Source of the DNA: Morella rubra
Lineage: Eukaryota; Streptophyta; Magnoliopsida; Fagales; Myricaceae
DNA length: 64,000 bases
Assembly (NCBI GenBank): GCA_003952965.2
Contig: CM025850.1
Span: 10,855,555-10,919,554 of the forward strand
Direction: 5' to 3'
Made by a program: the position numbers and the translations under genes
Notes under the pieces: generated by a model
What the model was told of the DNA's origin: nothing
What the model saw: only the letters and a program-made list of their open reading frames with translations
Databases searched by the model: none
In this document: positions 1 through 13,188 of the stretch, in pieces
Layout: every line of letters begins with the position of its first letter
Numbering within the stretch: the first letter of the stretch is position 1

Positions 1-262
1 CTGCAGAATTTGGGGAAAAGATCATATAATAGGGAGATTTGAAATAAGGACAAAGATCCATCACAGACAACAGTGTGTCAGTATGAAAGGTGAAAAAAAT
101 ACCATCAATGCATGCCGAATGCAGGAACCCAGCAGCTACATTTTGAACCTATATCCATGAATAATGCAGCTTTAAAAAACACAATAATTAGTGCAAAACT
201 GACTTAGAGACTCAGATACAAAAGGTCAATCACCAAATGACAGTTCAACAAGCAAATAATAC

Positions 263-3200
263 CTTAATCCCCTGAAGGTTCTTGATAACCCTTGGTGTGT
301 ACTCGCTGGACAAAAAATGATATGTTAACACAGCTAACCCAACGGAAAGTAAGAAGGATAGCATAAACTCTTCCTCAAATGAGCTGTCCATGTTCAAGAC
401 TACTCTTTTTATCAGATTGATTTTAAGGAGAAAGGCTTTGTGTGGAGTAGCAACCAGTTTCTAGGATACCTGGTGTCAGGTTAGCTTTGAAATTAAAGAC
501 CAGGAAAAGTGACAAGGAGGTCTTACAGGATCTAAGGTTGTTTGGCAGGTTAGGGCGTTGGATAAGATGTCAAAGTTAGTCATACAGGAGGATCTAAAGA
601 ACATCTCAAGATGAGCCTTAATCACCGAAATTCGAACTGGAGAGAACATATTTAATTGAGAAGACTTTTGGAGACAGGAATGAGGGCAAGTTAGCTTGTG
701 GAAGGTGGCAACAACAATAATATATGTTCAATTTTGATTTGCATAGACATTGAGGAACTATGGTCCTAATTGAACCAGAGAGACCTAATTCACATCGGAA
801 AATTCCAACAATTTCTCCTGTTCCTCCAAAGCTATCAGTTCTTGGTCCTTTCAGTTAAATTCCAAAAGTGAGGGCCCCAGTAGAACGAGAGGTGAGAAAG
901 AGAGAATCCAGTTGTACAAGACCTCAGATGTGGTGTTGTGTATTGATGACATTGGAGTGGTTAGAGAGCTTTCTGAAAGAAAGGAGGTGGTTGGGGCCCT
1001 CACGAAGTTAAGACGGGTATAAGGCTCTAGTTCTAGATGGTTCCACGACTTTCTTCAAGAACTAATAAAGGGAGGTGGAGAAAGATATATGTGGTACATA
1101 GAGGATTGATAGTTCATCTTCCTATAAAGTGCTTGAATACAGCTTACAATACCCTTGAACCAAATAGCAGGTGCTCCCAACATAATGGATTTTCAGACTA
1201 TTGATCTTGCCGGTAGTGTACTTTGGAAGAAGTGTTGGCCAACCATTTGACGAGGGTGGGGTGCAATCTCTGTTACATTCTCAAAATGCCTCAGTCCGAC
1301 CTATGACCAAGTACACTGGGAAAGCTTGATTTATATGTTGCACTGGCCTGGATTTGGGAATAACTGAGTTACTGGGAGAAATAGATATGACTGCTACTTC
1401 CAAGTATTAGATTAATTCGGCAGCCCTTCTGGCATTCATCAGCAATTCCAAAATAATTGAAGGAAGGAGACACATTTTCGCGTCCGCCCTTCATTCTGGT
1501 TATGGATGTCTCAAAGGATGCAGGATGTTAGAGAGATCAGTACGATGTGTGGTTCTCATTCCTAAGTCATTTGTGGGAACACTTGCTCTCTCTTCCATAT
1601 CAGAAGATAGGAATGCAATTGTAGCTTTCTAATTGGGTATGCCATGGGAGAAGAGTCTGAATCTCAAATCAACTTTGAGGAATCCAATTACTTACCTTCT
1701 TGTTGACAAATAAACAGCTTTCCACCATTTTATATAAGGAGAGAACAGAATATCTAGGAAGCTAATGAGAAATGGGTACTGATGAGTTTGATGTTAAAGC
1801 ACCTCCTCCCCAGAGCTACAAATAATGCTTCGACGCGTTTGTTTCTATTAGAGAATATAATTTAAATAATAAAAGATATTTCTTTGTAACAGCTTAACCT
1901 TTTCTAAAGGATGATAACTTCACATGATATCAGAGTCAAGATCCTGAGTTTGAAACTTAGCTTCATACTTTAACCACATTTCAATTAAAATATACATGTG
2001 TTGGGTTACCTATTAAGAGAGAGTGTGGCCTGTATAGAAGGGGAGTGTAATAAAATATATCCAAATAATAAATCTACATTTGCCCAAGAGCTTAAACTTT
2101 TGGGAAGGTTGGTAATTTCACTTTCAAAGAGTGAATTGCATATGGTCAATAGAAAAATGGCTTTTTTTCCTTCTTTCTTTCTTTCTTTTGTGTCTTGAAA
2201 GTTTCCATGGGCAAGATTTTCAAAGGTAAAATATAATCAAGAAATGGACAATGTTGATCTTGCAAGTGCAAAAACATTGATGAGACATTTTATCACATTT
2301 TGCTATTAGGTATTGTGGCCATAGCTCTTCGATCGCTTGTGTTTTCTCCTTTTGGGGTCCACTAGATGACACCCGAAATGACTGCTAGGTCCCTCGCTTA
2401 TTGCAAAAGGGATCTTTGGTTCATATAAAAGCTTAAGATTTAGAATGATGTCCCACTTTGTTTTTTTATTTAACATTTAGAATGCTCTTGCATTTTGATC
2501 TTTCGTATTTTTGGTAATTTTTAGGAGCACCATTTGTACACTCCCCATTCCTTGAGTTGTTATCTTTGTTCCTTCCTTTCTTTTCAATAAAATTATTAAT
2601 CATGAAAAGGTACTCTTGAAAAAGAAAGAAAGAAAGAAAGTATGACCTGGTGCTTTTGAAGAACCCTAAAATGCTTGAATCTTGGCCATGGCCAAGTATT
2701 CCAGAGTCTCCCTGCCCCCAACTTAAAGCGTCACCAACATCTGGTGGAGAATAGGAATAACAGCCAATAAGTTATCCGTGAATAGCAACAAATAGTCCCA
2801 ACGACAAGCTTCGTGTTCAAGAAGAATGTGAATGGACTTTGTATACCCAACAGGGGAAGACTGGGGGAAAGTGAGATCCCATTTCCCATTCCAATTACCG
2901 TTCACTATGGTATTCCATTACCGTGAAATGTTGGAATAGTATTCCCCACCAACCAGGATGTTCTTCTGCAACCTTAACCAAAACCCATATGGTTGTGCAG
3001 CAAAAGCAAAATGTTCCTCAATGGAATGTCTGTTTAGATTTGATTCCAGAATTCTTTAACTTTTGACTTTGCATAAAGATGGTAGGTGAGTGAATGCCTA
3101 GTGCATTCTTGTGGTGTCAGTGGCGATGATATTAATGGTGATTGGATGGTGAAAGTGAAAAGTGGTGACAGCAGCATAGGATAGTTTTATTGCCATCTTC

Positions 3201-6200
3201 ATTTCTTTTCCTCCATTTGAGGTTGGCATATCAATAGCCGATACAATGTATTTGAAATCGCCACTGGGGCATGGGAATTCCAAAAAGTTGGCATATCCAT
3301 AGGTTAACACTTCATTTGGACTCACCACTGGGGAATTGAAATTCCAAAATGTTTATCAAACACACCAATTGTCATTCACATTAGCAAAACAGGTCATAAC
3401 ACATAACCTAAATTTCCTTCCAGTTTCATACCAGTAACAGCCACTGAGTGCTCTGAACCCAGAGCCACCATTTTGATAGTGATTCCATCCAAGCATTCCA
3501 CTTTAGTTGGTAGAGGAACCACTTTTGATGCCCCTGCATATACAAAAAATTCATTACTTCAAAAAAGTCCATCGCTTTTGAGTTCCTAAGCAACTTGCTG
3601 CAGCAGAGTTTTTTAACAGACCTAAATAATACGTCTGACAACTAGACAATATCACCTACACCAGCAAGGTAGAGGTTCAGTAGTTACTTTTTCCAAGGCC
3701 AAGTTGCCCATTGGAGTTTTTTCCCCACATGTAGAGTTCTCCATCCACTACAAAAAATGGGAAAGGACGTAGTCACTCACAAGGCATACCAGAAAAGAAC
3801 AAGAACCAGTAAAAAATAAAAGAAGATGATGAACCCTATATTTTTCACCAATCTGAATATAATAATAGCTATTAAATACATAATCCTCTACAAAAGGCTG
3901 CTGAAATGCATTTTACAATGAAAAGGGGTGAGGTTTAGGTCTAATGAAATTATTGACACTTTCTGATATGCAGGTAAAAGTTAGGAATGATTTGTACTCA
4001 GGGAACATTACAACTTTGTATGCATATGGAAAACAAAATCTACTTCGACTAGAGAATTCTCATGCATTTTCGTGTAGGGTCATTAATGTCGCACAGATAT
4101 AGTTAGGTAAAATGCCAAACTACCTTCAGCCAAAATGGCTACAATTGTATTGTGATCAAATATGTCAAAACACTTTAGTTATACCCACTCCAACACCAAA
4201 GTCTTTTTGTCCTAGCTGTAAATGAAAATGTTCCTCAACTGACCCAGTCTTCCAAACATAAGGCTTAAGAACATAATCCATGAACCTGGAGAAAATACTA
4301 GAAGCATTATAACATTCTGATAAATACTTGCAAAGCCTCTTTTTGTTGGAATGCAGATTCAGATATGCACTTTAAGGTCCTAGCAGGTAGAACCCGAAAA
4401 ATGAGGGCTTGTTTAGCATATCTTCCAGTGCAAGGACTAATAACTTTCGGGAACAAAGAAAAATCTCTAATTTAAAAGCCCAGGTGTACGGAAATGAAAT
4501 AGTCAACTCATGAGAAACATAGTTATGAGCAAGAACACTACAGCTTGTTAACTCATTCAAGCAAGTTGGATATGCTATGGTCTAATATTATAATGTTAAC
4601 AGTTATATAGTGTTATATTACTAATCATCCCAAAAGCTTACATAGGCGGTAGAGAATGGATTTAATCCTTTAATTTATTCTTCAACACTCTTCCCTCAGG
4701 TATGAGCCCAAAATCCACCTCAATATGTCGGGTCCAACAAATGAGATATTTCTACCATTAGATGGGATATTTCTAAAATTGCTGGGATTGATCCATATTT
4801 CGGATGATCCTAATGCAGTACTTAATTACAATTCCAGCCTTGATTGCATCTTCATATTTCACAGGCTTCAATCTAATTTTGAGTGCTCACCTGCTTGTCC
4901 CAAGGCTACTGAGTGAGACCACAATGTTTCTAAGAAACAACGGATCAACGATAGTAGGAAATTACCACTACAAACAATGGTCGGTCCGGGATACACACTC
5001 CAGCTCGTACGGACCCAACCAACCTCTCCCCCCGCATAAACATGTCAAACCTTCACACTCTGTTCTCCTTTTTCATTTCTATAATCCACCCTAACATTAA
5101 CCGCCTAATGCTCACCAGCCCACCATCCCTCCCTTGCCCTCTTTGTGGCACACAAGCAACAAGAAGGAGCCAGTGAACATTTGATGCCTCATTAGAAGCA
5201 GTGAACATTCCAAAAAATCCACAAGATCTACATGCCTGACCCCATACCTGTAATAGCACAGGAGTGATGATAACCAGCAGAAATTTGCACAATTTCCTTC
5301 TTAATCCCAGAAACCTCAACTGGCTCCTGCAACAGAAAGACAGCTAAATAACCAACTACAAGAAACCCTAAAGGCCATCACCGATATCGACGCACCCAAT
5401 CACAGAAAACCCTGAGAATTTAAGCTTTTCCGACAAGACAGCAAACACCAGAAGATAGGCATGCATAATTTAAATAATACTAACGATGCACTAGAGGGTG
5501 GGAGAGAGATTCTAGCTGAGCTAAATCCTAAATAAGATATCAAATAAACTTATTCCCTAGTACAATGAGCAACTGTTAAGCATATTTAGTAGTAGCATCC
5601 ATAATCCCCTATTAATGTTAACTAGAATGGAGGGTAAGTTTGAGGTTCTAAATAAATACAACTCGATGCTCCTGTACTTACCAATTCAAATGAAAAGAGT
5701 CTTCGCATTAACAGAAACTAGAAAAATGGATCTATTCGAGATGATAAATTGTAAATGTAGGTGAACATACAGCTTTCTTTTAAAATTTCTCAAAATAACA
5801 AAATGACTAGAAGTCAATCCACTTAGGAAAAGAACAAGTAAAACAGTTTCGAAAGATATTGACCAAAATAGCCAAAAGGTTTCCTTAGGGATGCAGGCTC
5901 GTGCTCTAGTTTTAGAGCACAACATCTAGAGTAGGTAGCAGAGATTTATGCAGAAGCTCGCCTCTGATGGACTCAAACCCTAGGCAAAAGTGCATGAAGA
6001 ACTGAAATAGAGATTGCTGGTCTCGGGCCTTCTGCTGCTTCTTAGCGCAGCCACCGGAAAAATATATAGAAAATAACTCCCCCTCCATCGAGGAGATCTG
6101 GTGCCAATGGTCCTCATTAGTGTGTAAAACTCCTGGGTGGGCCGATTGTCTCAAGGTGCAGTAGAGAGGACACTAAAAGCTTAGTAAGGGCAGGAACAAA

Positions 6201-9200
6201 TATGCCCATTTTCCAAGATTACATGGTATATAACCTTGGACAAGACATATTGTCCCCCTGAAAACAAATATCCATCTTGGACAGGGAGTTTTGCTTCTTG
6301 ATAATCCACAGCAACAGCATTCTAATCCCCCACCCAAAAAAATGGTAAAAAGGATAAAGAGTTAATGTCTGAACTCTGCTGGCCTCAAGTCTTACAAAAA
6401 GGAAAGAAATCCAGAAACTAGTATCATATGCATCTGTTGACAAAATAACCATAGACCTGAGAGAGAGAGACAAAGAAAGATGCACACAGATTTAAAAGTC
6501 CATATCCCTTTTCTGGTCCTTCAGAATACTGGACTGAACTTTGATAGCTGAAACATTTCACAACTACTATGCAACATACAAAGAATTCAGCAGAAAGCTA
6601 ATCCAAAAAAATAAATAAACTGTTTTTCCGTATGTACCTTTGAATGTTTCAAGTATGGCCTAAGTCACCTTCACTATACAGTCAAACCAAATTGAAACCA
6701 CCACCAAGAAGTTGATGGAAGTTTAAAACACTGTCGTGTGAGGAATGAATTAGATGCTACCTTAGATGCACAGATCCACACAATAAGAAAAAGCTTTGAA
6801 GCATAAACAAGTAGAGTTGCAGTTGTAGAATTGTTGAGTAAATTTGAAATAATGTTCCTAAAGTGCATCCCATATGCATAAGCAACAAAAATCCATCGTT
6901 GAAGCGATTCTGATAAACTCATTCATTCTTCTTAACATTTTTACCAGTTAAAAATACTTTAGAGGTCAAGATTATAAGATTTAAAAAAAAAAAATTGAAA
7001 TAAATTTAGAAAATGTTGTCTAAGATGTCATGTCATCAACGTAAAAACCAACTTGTATGGAGAGATAGATTGATCTGTCCAACTAAACAATTTAGTGCAT
7101 CATAGACTGTGAAGTTGGCGCCAGGCCCCAAGGCTAACCTTGTACACATTTAAGGGCAACGAGTACATACTGATATTCTTCATTACCAATTTATGCCACC
7201 AAAACCTTTATATGCAATAAATATTTAGAAGAGAAGACCTGATTACCGAATAAGAAAATAGAAAAATGCAAGTACTGAACAATACATAACAACTACAGAT
7301 TTGATAATTTACTTGAAGCAAGGCAGACCAGAAGTCAACAACTAGGTAAAAAGGGCAAGAAGACATACAATAGTGTAGGTCATATTGTCCGATATGCCAA
7401 GCTGTCCAAAATCATTAAGACCAGTGGCAAAAACGCGCCCAGGCTCTGTTAAAGGAAAAGGATAATTATAAGCCCTATTGTAATAGCAAAGCACATGGCA
7501 GTGACACAGACAGTGAAAAAGTTCATTTGGTTTGTGATATTACCCTACTCCAGGAGGTTAACTCATATGTTTTATACTAGTCAGGTGCTATAAGTTAGGT
7601 TTTGAATCCGATGTATTGGTATAAAAGTTGATCTCACACTCATGTCGATCTGAGAGAGTTCCTCTGCAAGTTCAATACATGGACTTGATTGATGCTATGT
7701 AGAGCATGAGGTATGCCCTTAAATTTGCTCTTTTTCCTTTCAAATTCTTAGACGAGGTGTTTTTAGGATGATGTGTCAACTTGAGGAATTCCAGTCAAGT
7801 TAGAGATTTGTTGTAATTTGTCAACTTTAGAAAATGACTCGTGGAGTAGAGTAAGGGGATGTATAGTTCCTGTATAAATGCGAGATGAGATGTAGTTCAA
7901 GTCATATATACAGATACCAACAGAAATGGGGTTGTTATTATGTGGGTGAGCTATGCTCAGAAAGACAGCTTTTAGGAGAACAGAGAATGGATTTCCTTAA
8001 CGCGACAGTTTGGTGAAGTCTGACGATTTGGCTGTACTGTGGGCTATGCTCTAATGAAATTTTACCAGCAATGTCCGGATTTTGTTCGTATAATTTTTTC
8101 CTGCACATATTTTTTCATCTTAACACAAATACCCTCGAATGATTTCAGAAAATAATCTAAATGCAAAAGGCTCTATTTCTCCTACACTCCATCGGACTCC
8201 TTATCAAACTACATGAGAACGTACTTAGATTCCTGGAAATTTTAAGGTCCCAGACATCTGGTTGATGGAAGTCCAGAAAACAAGGCATGACCGAATCAGT
8301 TGTTTAACAAACTCATTGGCCAAACACACAGTTCAAGTCGTAAAACCATAACCAACTTCCCCATCCTTGCCACACACACGACACTCCCAGATAAGGAGAT
8401 ACCGAAAGAAATAGAGAGAGAGAGAGGAGCTCTCCCCTCTTTCTCCTTCAATCCGCCCACCTTTGGGCATGCGCAAAATGAAAAAATTGGAATGGATTTA
8501 TCCTCACTCCCTCCGCCTCCTCCCCTTCCCTTTCTTTTCCCTCCCCACAGATAAAGGAGATTTTGCCTCTCTTGATCTTTCTCTCCTCTCCCCTGCGGCT
8601 CGCATCCTACTCCATCCTCTGTAAAATTTCTCCGTAGGACATATAGCCTGAGCCATACTTTAGCCAGTATGGCAAATATAACACTAGAAATCAAATCATT
8701 ATCAACGCCACCCCTTGAAAGCAATATCTGGAGGCATGTAATTTGCACCCCAACCATAGAGTTGATGCTCATCATAGTCGCATCTTCGTTTTGTCCGATA
8801 TAACAGTATATATCCTTCAACCATAGTTTATATTCATAATTTGTCTTTGAAATATTGTTATTGCGTTAGGTAATGAACCCAACAACAACCTGACTGGTGA
8901 CCTGTAACCCGATCACTTATTTCGGATCACTTGAAAATGTCGGGTGCTGAAACATTGCTAGAGCCTATCCATCACAACAAAGTCAAAATACACAAATGAA
9001 AAGACCAAAAAGGAATCAAGCTAGAAGGACCTGTTAAGAAGAGAGTGTGAGCACCGCCACAAGAAATAGCTCTAAGGCTTTGGTCTCGGAACGCAGAGCA
9101 GATAGCTGGCCTCCACTGAGATTCCAAGCTCCCAAGACCAAGCCTCCCGTAGTCTCCGTTCCCCCAGACTGCTGCGAACCTTTTTCCCGATGCTTCATTT

Positions 9201-9403
9201 GACATCCATCTTCCAGATATCCCTCTCCCTATCCCTGCTTTCGTATCCAGTCTCCTAAAAATCCGCCAACCGCAACTTCTATTCCACATTTTCTCGTGGA
9301 TTCGACAAGACTGTTCGAGAGGAGAATTGCTACTGTATAAGTTTGCTCCGAAAACTGAGAGAGAACTCAGAGAAGGGAGAATCCGAAGCAACTTATGGCT
9401 CAA
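263..9403 (-). CDS. RUG3: RUG3-like RCC1-repeat protein, mitochondrial (3' end outside window)
   Basis: RCC1 beta-propeller protein resembling Arabidopsis RUG3 (At5g60870), known for splicing of mitochondrial nad2 and complex I biogenesis. Seven exons read in frame with GT-AG borders: 9031-9289 (or from 9403), 7369-7445, 5248-5326, 3688-3747, 3432-3533, 2647-2740 and 263-305; the rest lies left of position 1. Repeat signatures are AVWGNGDYGRLGLG, ATGLNDFGQLG, YMWGKNSNGQLGLGK and LSWGQGDSGILGHG, each paired with strands such as ISAGYHHSCAIT and VALGSEHSVAVT. I prefer the Met at 9289 (MWNRSCGWRIFRR), which gives a basic, Arg-rich presequence before the first repeat; an upstream in-frame Met at 9403 adds 38 residues. 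About 238 residues are visible. Intron 6 holds degenerate LINE-like sequence. No lesion was seen in the visible exons. The donor of exon 1 (GTCCTT) is weak. Confidence 0.88.
600..2640 (+). mobile_element. Degenerate LINE-like remnant in RUG3 intron 6
   Basis: Around 970-1070 the plus strand reads as a decayed reverse transcriptase N-terminal block (EVVGALTKLRR, then a damaged form of the plant LINE DKAPGPDGF...FFQE signature). Around 2520-2640 is a T-rich stretch resembling a LINE 3' end, followed by an A-rich GAAA-repeat tail. Stops and frame changes are frequent, so it is inactive. The left limit is uncertain, and the segment may contain several insertions; near 1922-1960 is a tRNA-iMet-complement-like motif (ATATCAGAGTC), perhaps an old LTR element. 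Confidence 0.45.
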
Positions 9404-11620
9404 GGCGCTGCAACGTCATTTGGAGGACGTTGCCAGAGTCGGTTACTTCTCAATCTTCTTCCTTCTTCTTTTTTTCTCTATTTTTTTTTTAATTACAGTT
9501 TACGTGTTTGATTTGTCGAAGCCATTTATCCTTTAATTATCGTCAAGACGATGCGAGGTTCGGTGAATATATTTTAAAATAATTTTTATTATTCTTAGAA
9601 AATTATACGTCGTTGCTTAAGTTAGGTTTCCTTTTTTCTAAAGTTTTCTCATCATTCCGATCGCAGCTGCGAAGTTTTCCATAACAAATGTAATATATTT
9701 TAAAGTAATTTTTAGCTCTCCAGTTACACTTCACGATGAGAGTTCAAGTTTTTAAATGTATGACAACAAAATCATAGGCGTCAAGTTAGAGATTTGTTGT
9801 AATTTGTCAACTTTAGAAAATGACTCGTGGAGTAGAGTAAGGGGATGTATAGTTCCTGTATAAATGCGAGATGAGATGTAGTTCAAGTCATATATACAGA
9901 TACCAACAGAAATGGGGTTGTTATTATGTGGGTGAGCTATGCTCAGAAAGACAGCTTTTAGGAGAACAGAGAATGGATTTCCTTAACGCGACAGTTTGGT
10001 GAAGTCTGACGATTTGGCTGTACTGTGGGCTATGCTCTAATGAAATTTTACCAGCAATGTCCGGATTTTGTTCGTATAATTTTTTCCTGCACATATTTTT
10101 TCATCTTAGAATGATTTCTAATCTAAATGCAAAAGATTTCTCCTACACATCGTGAGAACGTACTTAGATTCCTGGACCCAGACATCTGGTTGATGGAAGT
10201 CGAAAACAAGGCATTCTTGTTTAAGGCCAAACACATTCAAGTCGTAGTCCCAGATAAGGAGATACCGAAAGAAATAGAGAGAGAGAGAGGAGCTCTCCCC
10301 TCTTTCTCCTTCAATCCGCCCACCTTTGGGCATGCGCAAAATGAAAAAATTGGAATGGATTTATCCTCACTCCCTCCGCCTCCTCCCCTTCCCTTTCTTT
10401 TCCCTCCCCACAGATAAAGGAGATTTTGCCTCTCTTGATCTTTCTCTCCTCTCCCCTGCGGCTCGCATCCTACTCCATCCTCTGTAAAATTTCTCCGTAG
10501 GACATATAGCCTGAGCCATACTTTAGCCAGTATGGCAAATATAACACTAGAAATCAAATCATTATCAACGCCACCCCTTGAAAGCAATATCTGGAGGCAT
10601 GTAATTTGCACCCCAACCATAGAGTTGATGCTCATCATAGTCGCATCTTCGTTTTGTCCGATATAACAGTATATATCCTTCAACCATAGTTTATATTCAT
10701 AATTTGTCTTTGAAATATTGTTATTGCGTTAGGTAATGAACCCAACAACAACCTGACTGGTGACCTGTAACCCGATCACTTATTTCGGATCACTTGAAAA
10801 TGTCGGGTGCTGAAACATTGCTAGAGCCTATCCATCACAACAAAGTCAAAATACACAAATGAAAAGACCAAAAAGGAATCAAGCTAGAAGGACCTGTTAA
10901 GAAGAGAGTGTGAGCACCGCCACAAGAAATAGCTCTAAGGCTTTGGTCTCGGAACGCAGAGCAGATAGCTGGCCTCCACTGAGATTCCAAGCTCCCAAGA
11001 CCAAGCCTCCCGTAGTCTCCGTTCCCCCAGACTGCTGCGAACCTTTTTCCCGATGCTTCATTTGACATCCATCTTCCAGATATCCCTCTCCCTATCCCTG
11101 CTTTCGTATCCAGTCTCCTAAAAATCCGCCAACCGCAACTTCTATTCCACATTTTCTCGTGGATTCGACAAGACTGTTCGAGAGGAGAATTGCTACTGTA
11201 TAAGTTTGCTCCGAAAACTGAGAGAGAACTCAGAGAAGGGAGAATCCGAAGCAACTTATGGCTCAAGGCGCTGCAACGTCATTTGGAGGACCGTTGCCAG
11301 AGTCGGTTACTTCTCAATCTTCTTCCTTCTTCTTTTTTCTCTATTTTTTTTTTTAATTACAGTTTACGTGTTTGATTTGTCGAAGCCATTTATCCTTTAA
11401 TTATCGTATTATATCAAGACGATGCGAGGTTCGGTGACCTCTTTTTCTATATATTTTAAAATAATTTTTATTATTCAAATTACATAACGCCGTTCAATGG
11501 CTTAAATCCTACGAAGAGTTTTCCTTACAAATTCTAATAGTTCAAAGTCTCGATTTTTCACTAACAGTGTAGCTTACACATTTTGATAGTGCAAGTATAT
11601 ACAACAAAATAAGATATATA
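7795..11620. repeat. Tandem duplication of RUG3 promoter, exon 1 and part of intron 1
   Basis: Copy A is 7795-9780 and copy B starts at 9781, directly adjacent, giving a period of 1986 bp. The central part (about 8400-9530 against 10258-11395) is nearly identical. On the intron side, copy B lacks 123 bp in many small gaps relative to copy A. On the promoter side, similarity fades through indel-rich sequence (9540-9780 against about 11400-11620). Both copies carry a GA-rich tract, the exon and a T-rich upstream stretch. Confidence 0.9.
10894..11266 (-). pseudogene. Duplicate first exon of the RUG3-like gene
   Basis: An exact coding copy of RUG3 exon 1, including both candidate start codons (11266 and 11152), the presequence, the first RCC1 repeat and the same GTCCTT donor after 10894. 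It sits upstream of the gene in transcription order and has no private downstream exons before the second copy. It could be a dead fragment, or an alternative first exon splicing over the proximal copy into exon 2 at 7445, which would give the same N-terminus from a second promoter. Sequence alone cannot decide between these. Confidence 0.75.
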
Positions 11621-12600
11621 CCGACTATTTAAGGTCTAGCTCGTGTAATACTTTCGTTCTACCTAAAAACATAAACATAAATAGGGAATTTAACTATACC
11701 AGTGTAAATGATGATAAAAACATATTTTTTAAGTTCTCAGTACAAAACTGTCTTCTTCTTTTGCTTTGACCGTCCATTCCCTCTTCTAACACTCCTAACG
11801 TAAGATTTTTTTATTTTTCTTATTGTATCACATTTCGCAAAATGTTTATCTACATTTAGGACCTTTGGTCTCGGTTCTTCACTAGTGAATTTTATAATGT
11901 ATCTAGGACATGCTCTACTTTTCAAAAAGGCTTGGAGAAGTGGGGATGGGAGAGTCTAGCCACTGGACTTCTAGGACACCATTCCCCAAGTCTTGATACA
12001 ATGTGCACCTCGAAGTAAAAATATCTCATTGTAAATACTATAAGGTGGAGGATATAATTTTAGAATTAGGATTTTCTGTATTTTTCTATCTGAATTGCAT
12101 GGTGCAATTTAAAAAGAAATAGCCACAATAAGTAAACCCTGCACTATTAAATATTGCTCATGTAAAGTTTCGAACAACATAAATCTTACAATAGGATTTA
12201 CATGTTATGTTTATCGTTCTCCAAATTGCACTATACAATTATAGCAAGAAGTCGCAAAGGATCCTGATCCATAACTTTGTGTTAGTGGCATGATTGTATT
12301 GAAAGAGCTTAATGTACTTTATTAGAGGCCTAAAACTTGCCTTAAAGAGATTGGCTGATTAAGGAACTCCTTTAAGAATGTTCTTTAATCAATAGAAAAA
12401 AAGATTTTTATTTACAATAGCATTGATCTACACATCACTGCTTCAAAAACAAACTACTACTACTACTACTACCAAAAAAATAAAAAAAAACTTGGGTATG
12501 TGAGAATGATCAAACTACATAAACAACTTCCTACTGTACAAATGCTTTTGCAAACCAAATCGACCCATTTCAAGCCCTGAGCCAAACAATGATCTCTTTT
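11621..12600. other. Intergenic, AT-rich, no gene seen
   Basis: No coding exon was recognised on either strand. The stretch is AT-rich and contains a short CTA microsatellite near 12455-12472. It separates the 5' side of RUG3 from the 3' side of the nucleotidyltransferase gene. Confidence 0.5.
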
Positions 12601-13188
12601 CTATATAATGTAATCTGAAAACTTCTCATTTGCTGAAGAATTGGTGCTCAGGACTGGTCACAGACAAGATGTAGACCTCTCTGTCGTATTCATCTTCTGT
12701 CTCATATAAATGTCAGGATGCATATTAGACAGCTATAATACACAGATTTTCTTTGTTTTGTCCTAGCAGAGCAAGACTCCATTTTTCCTCTATTATGGTA
12801 CAAAGACAACTCAGGGCAGATTTCAATCTAATATGTGATCCTTCAAAATCAGACGCTAACCCAAAGGCTTCAGTTCAATGCTCACTGTTGCTTGAATTTC
12901 TCAGTTTAGCAAGGTAACCAACAATTAGAACAAAAATAAAATTCTATACTGACCCCTATTCTTTTCCCATCTGGCTCTCCCTTTGACTGTTGAATCTCCC
13001 GTACAAAGAGGAAAGCCAGGAATGTATCCTGAGCAACTACAAAACACAAAATTCTGCTAAAAAGATCACATGGAGCGTGTTTTGGGGCTTGGAAGAGCTT
13101 CTTTTGGGTTAAAGTGGGGTTTTGGGGAGGGGGGTTTCTATGTACACGCTAGTGCATGTGGTCGGATGTATATTCTGACATTTGAAAA

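Noticed and set aside
2647..2740. Apparent loss of an RCC1 exon from RUG3
   Set aside because: At first no exon was seen between 305 and 3432, suggesting a broken gene. Reading the minus strand at 2740-2647 gave LSWGQGDSGILGHG with matching phases on both sides, so the gene is intact here.
8296..8820. Long minus-strand open frame, repeated at 10237-10683
   Set aside because: It is in RUG3 intron 1 and its duplicate. It is Gly/Arg-rich from a simple-sequence tract, lacks conserved features, and is altered by indels in copy B.
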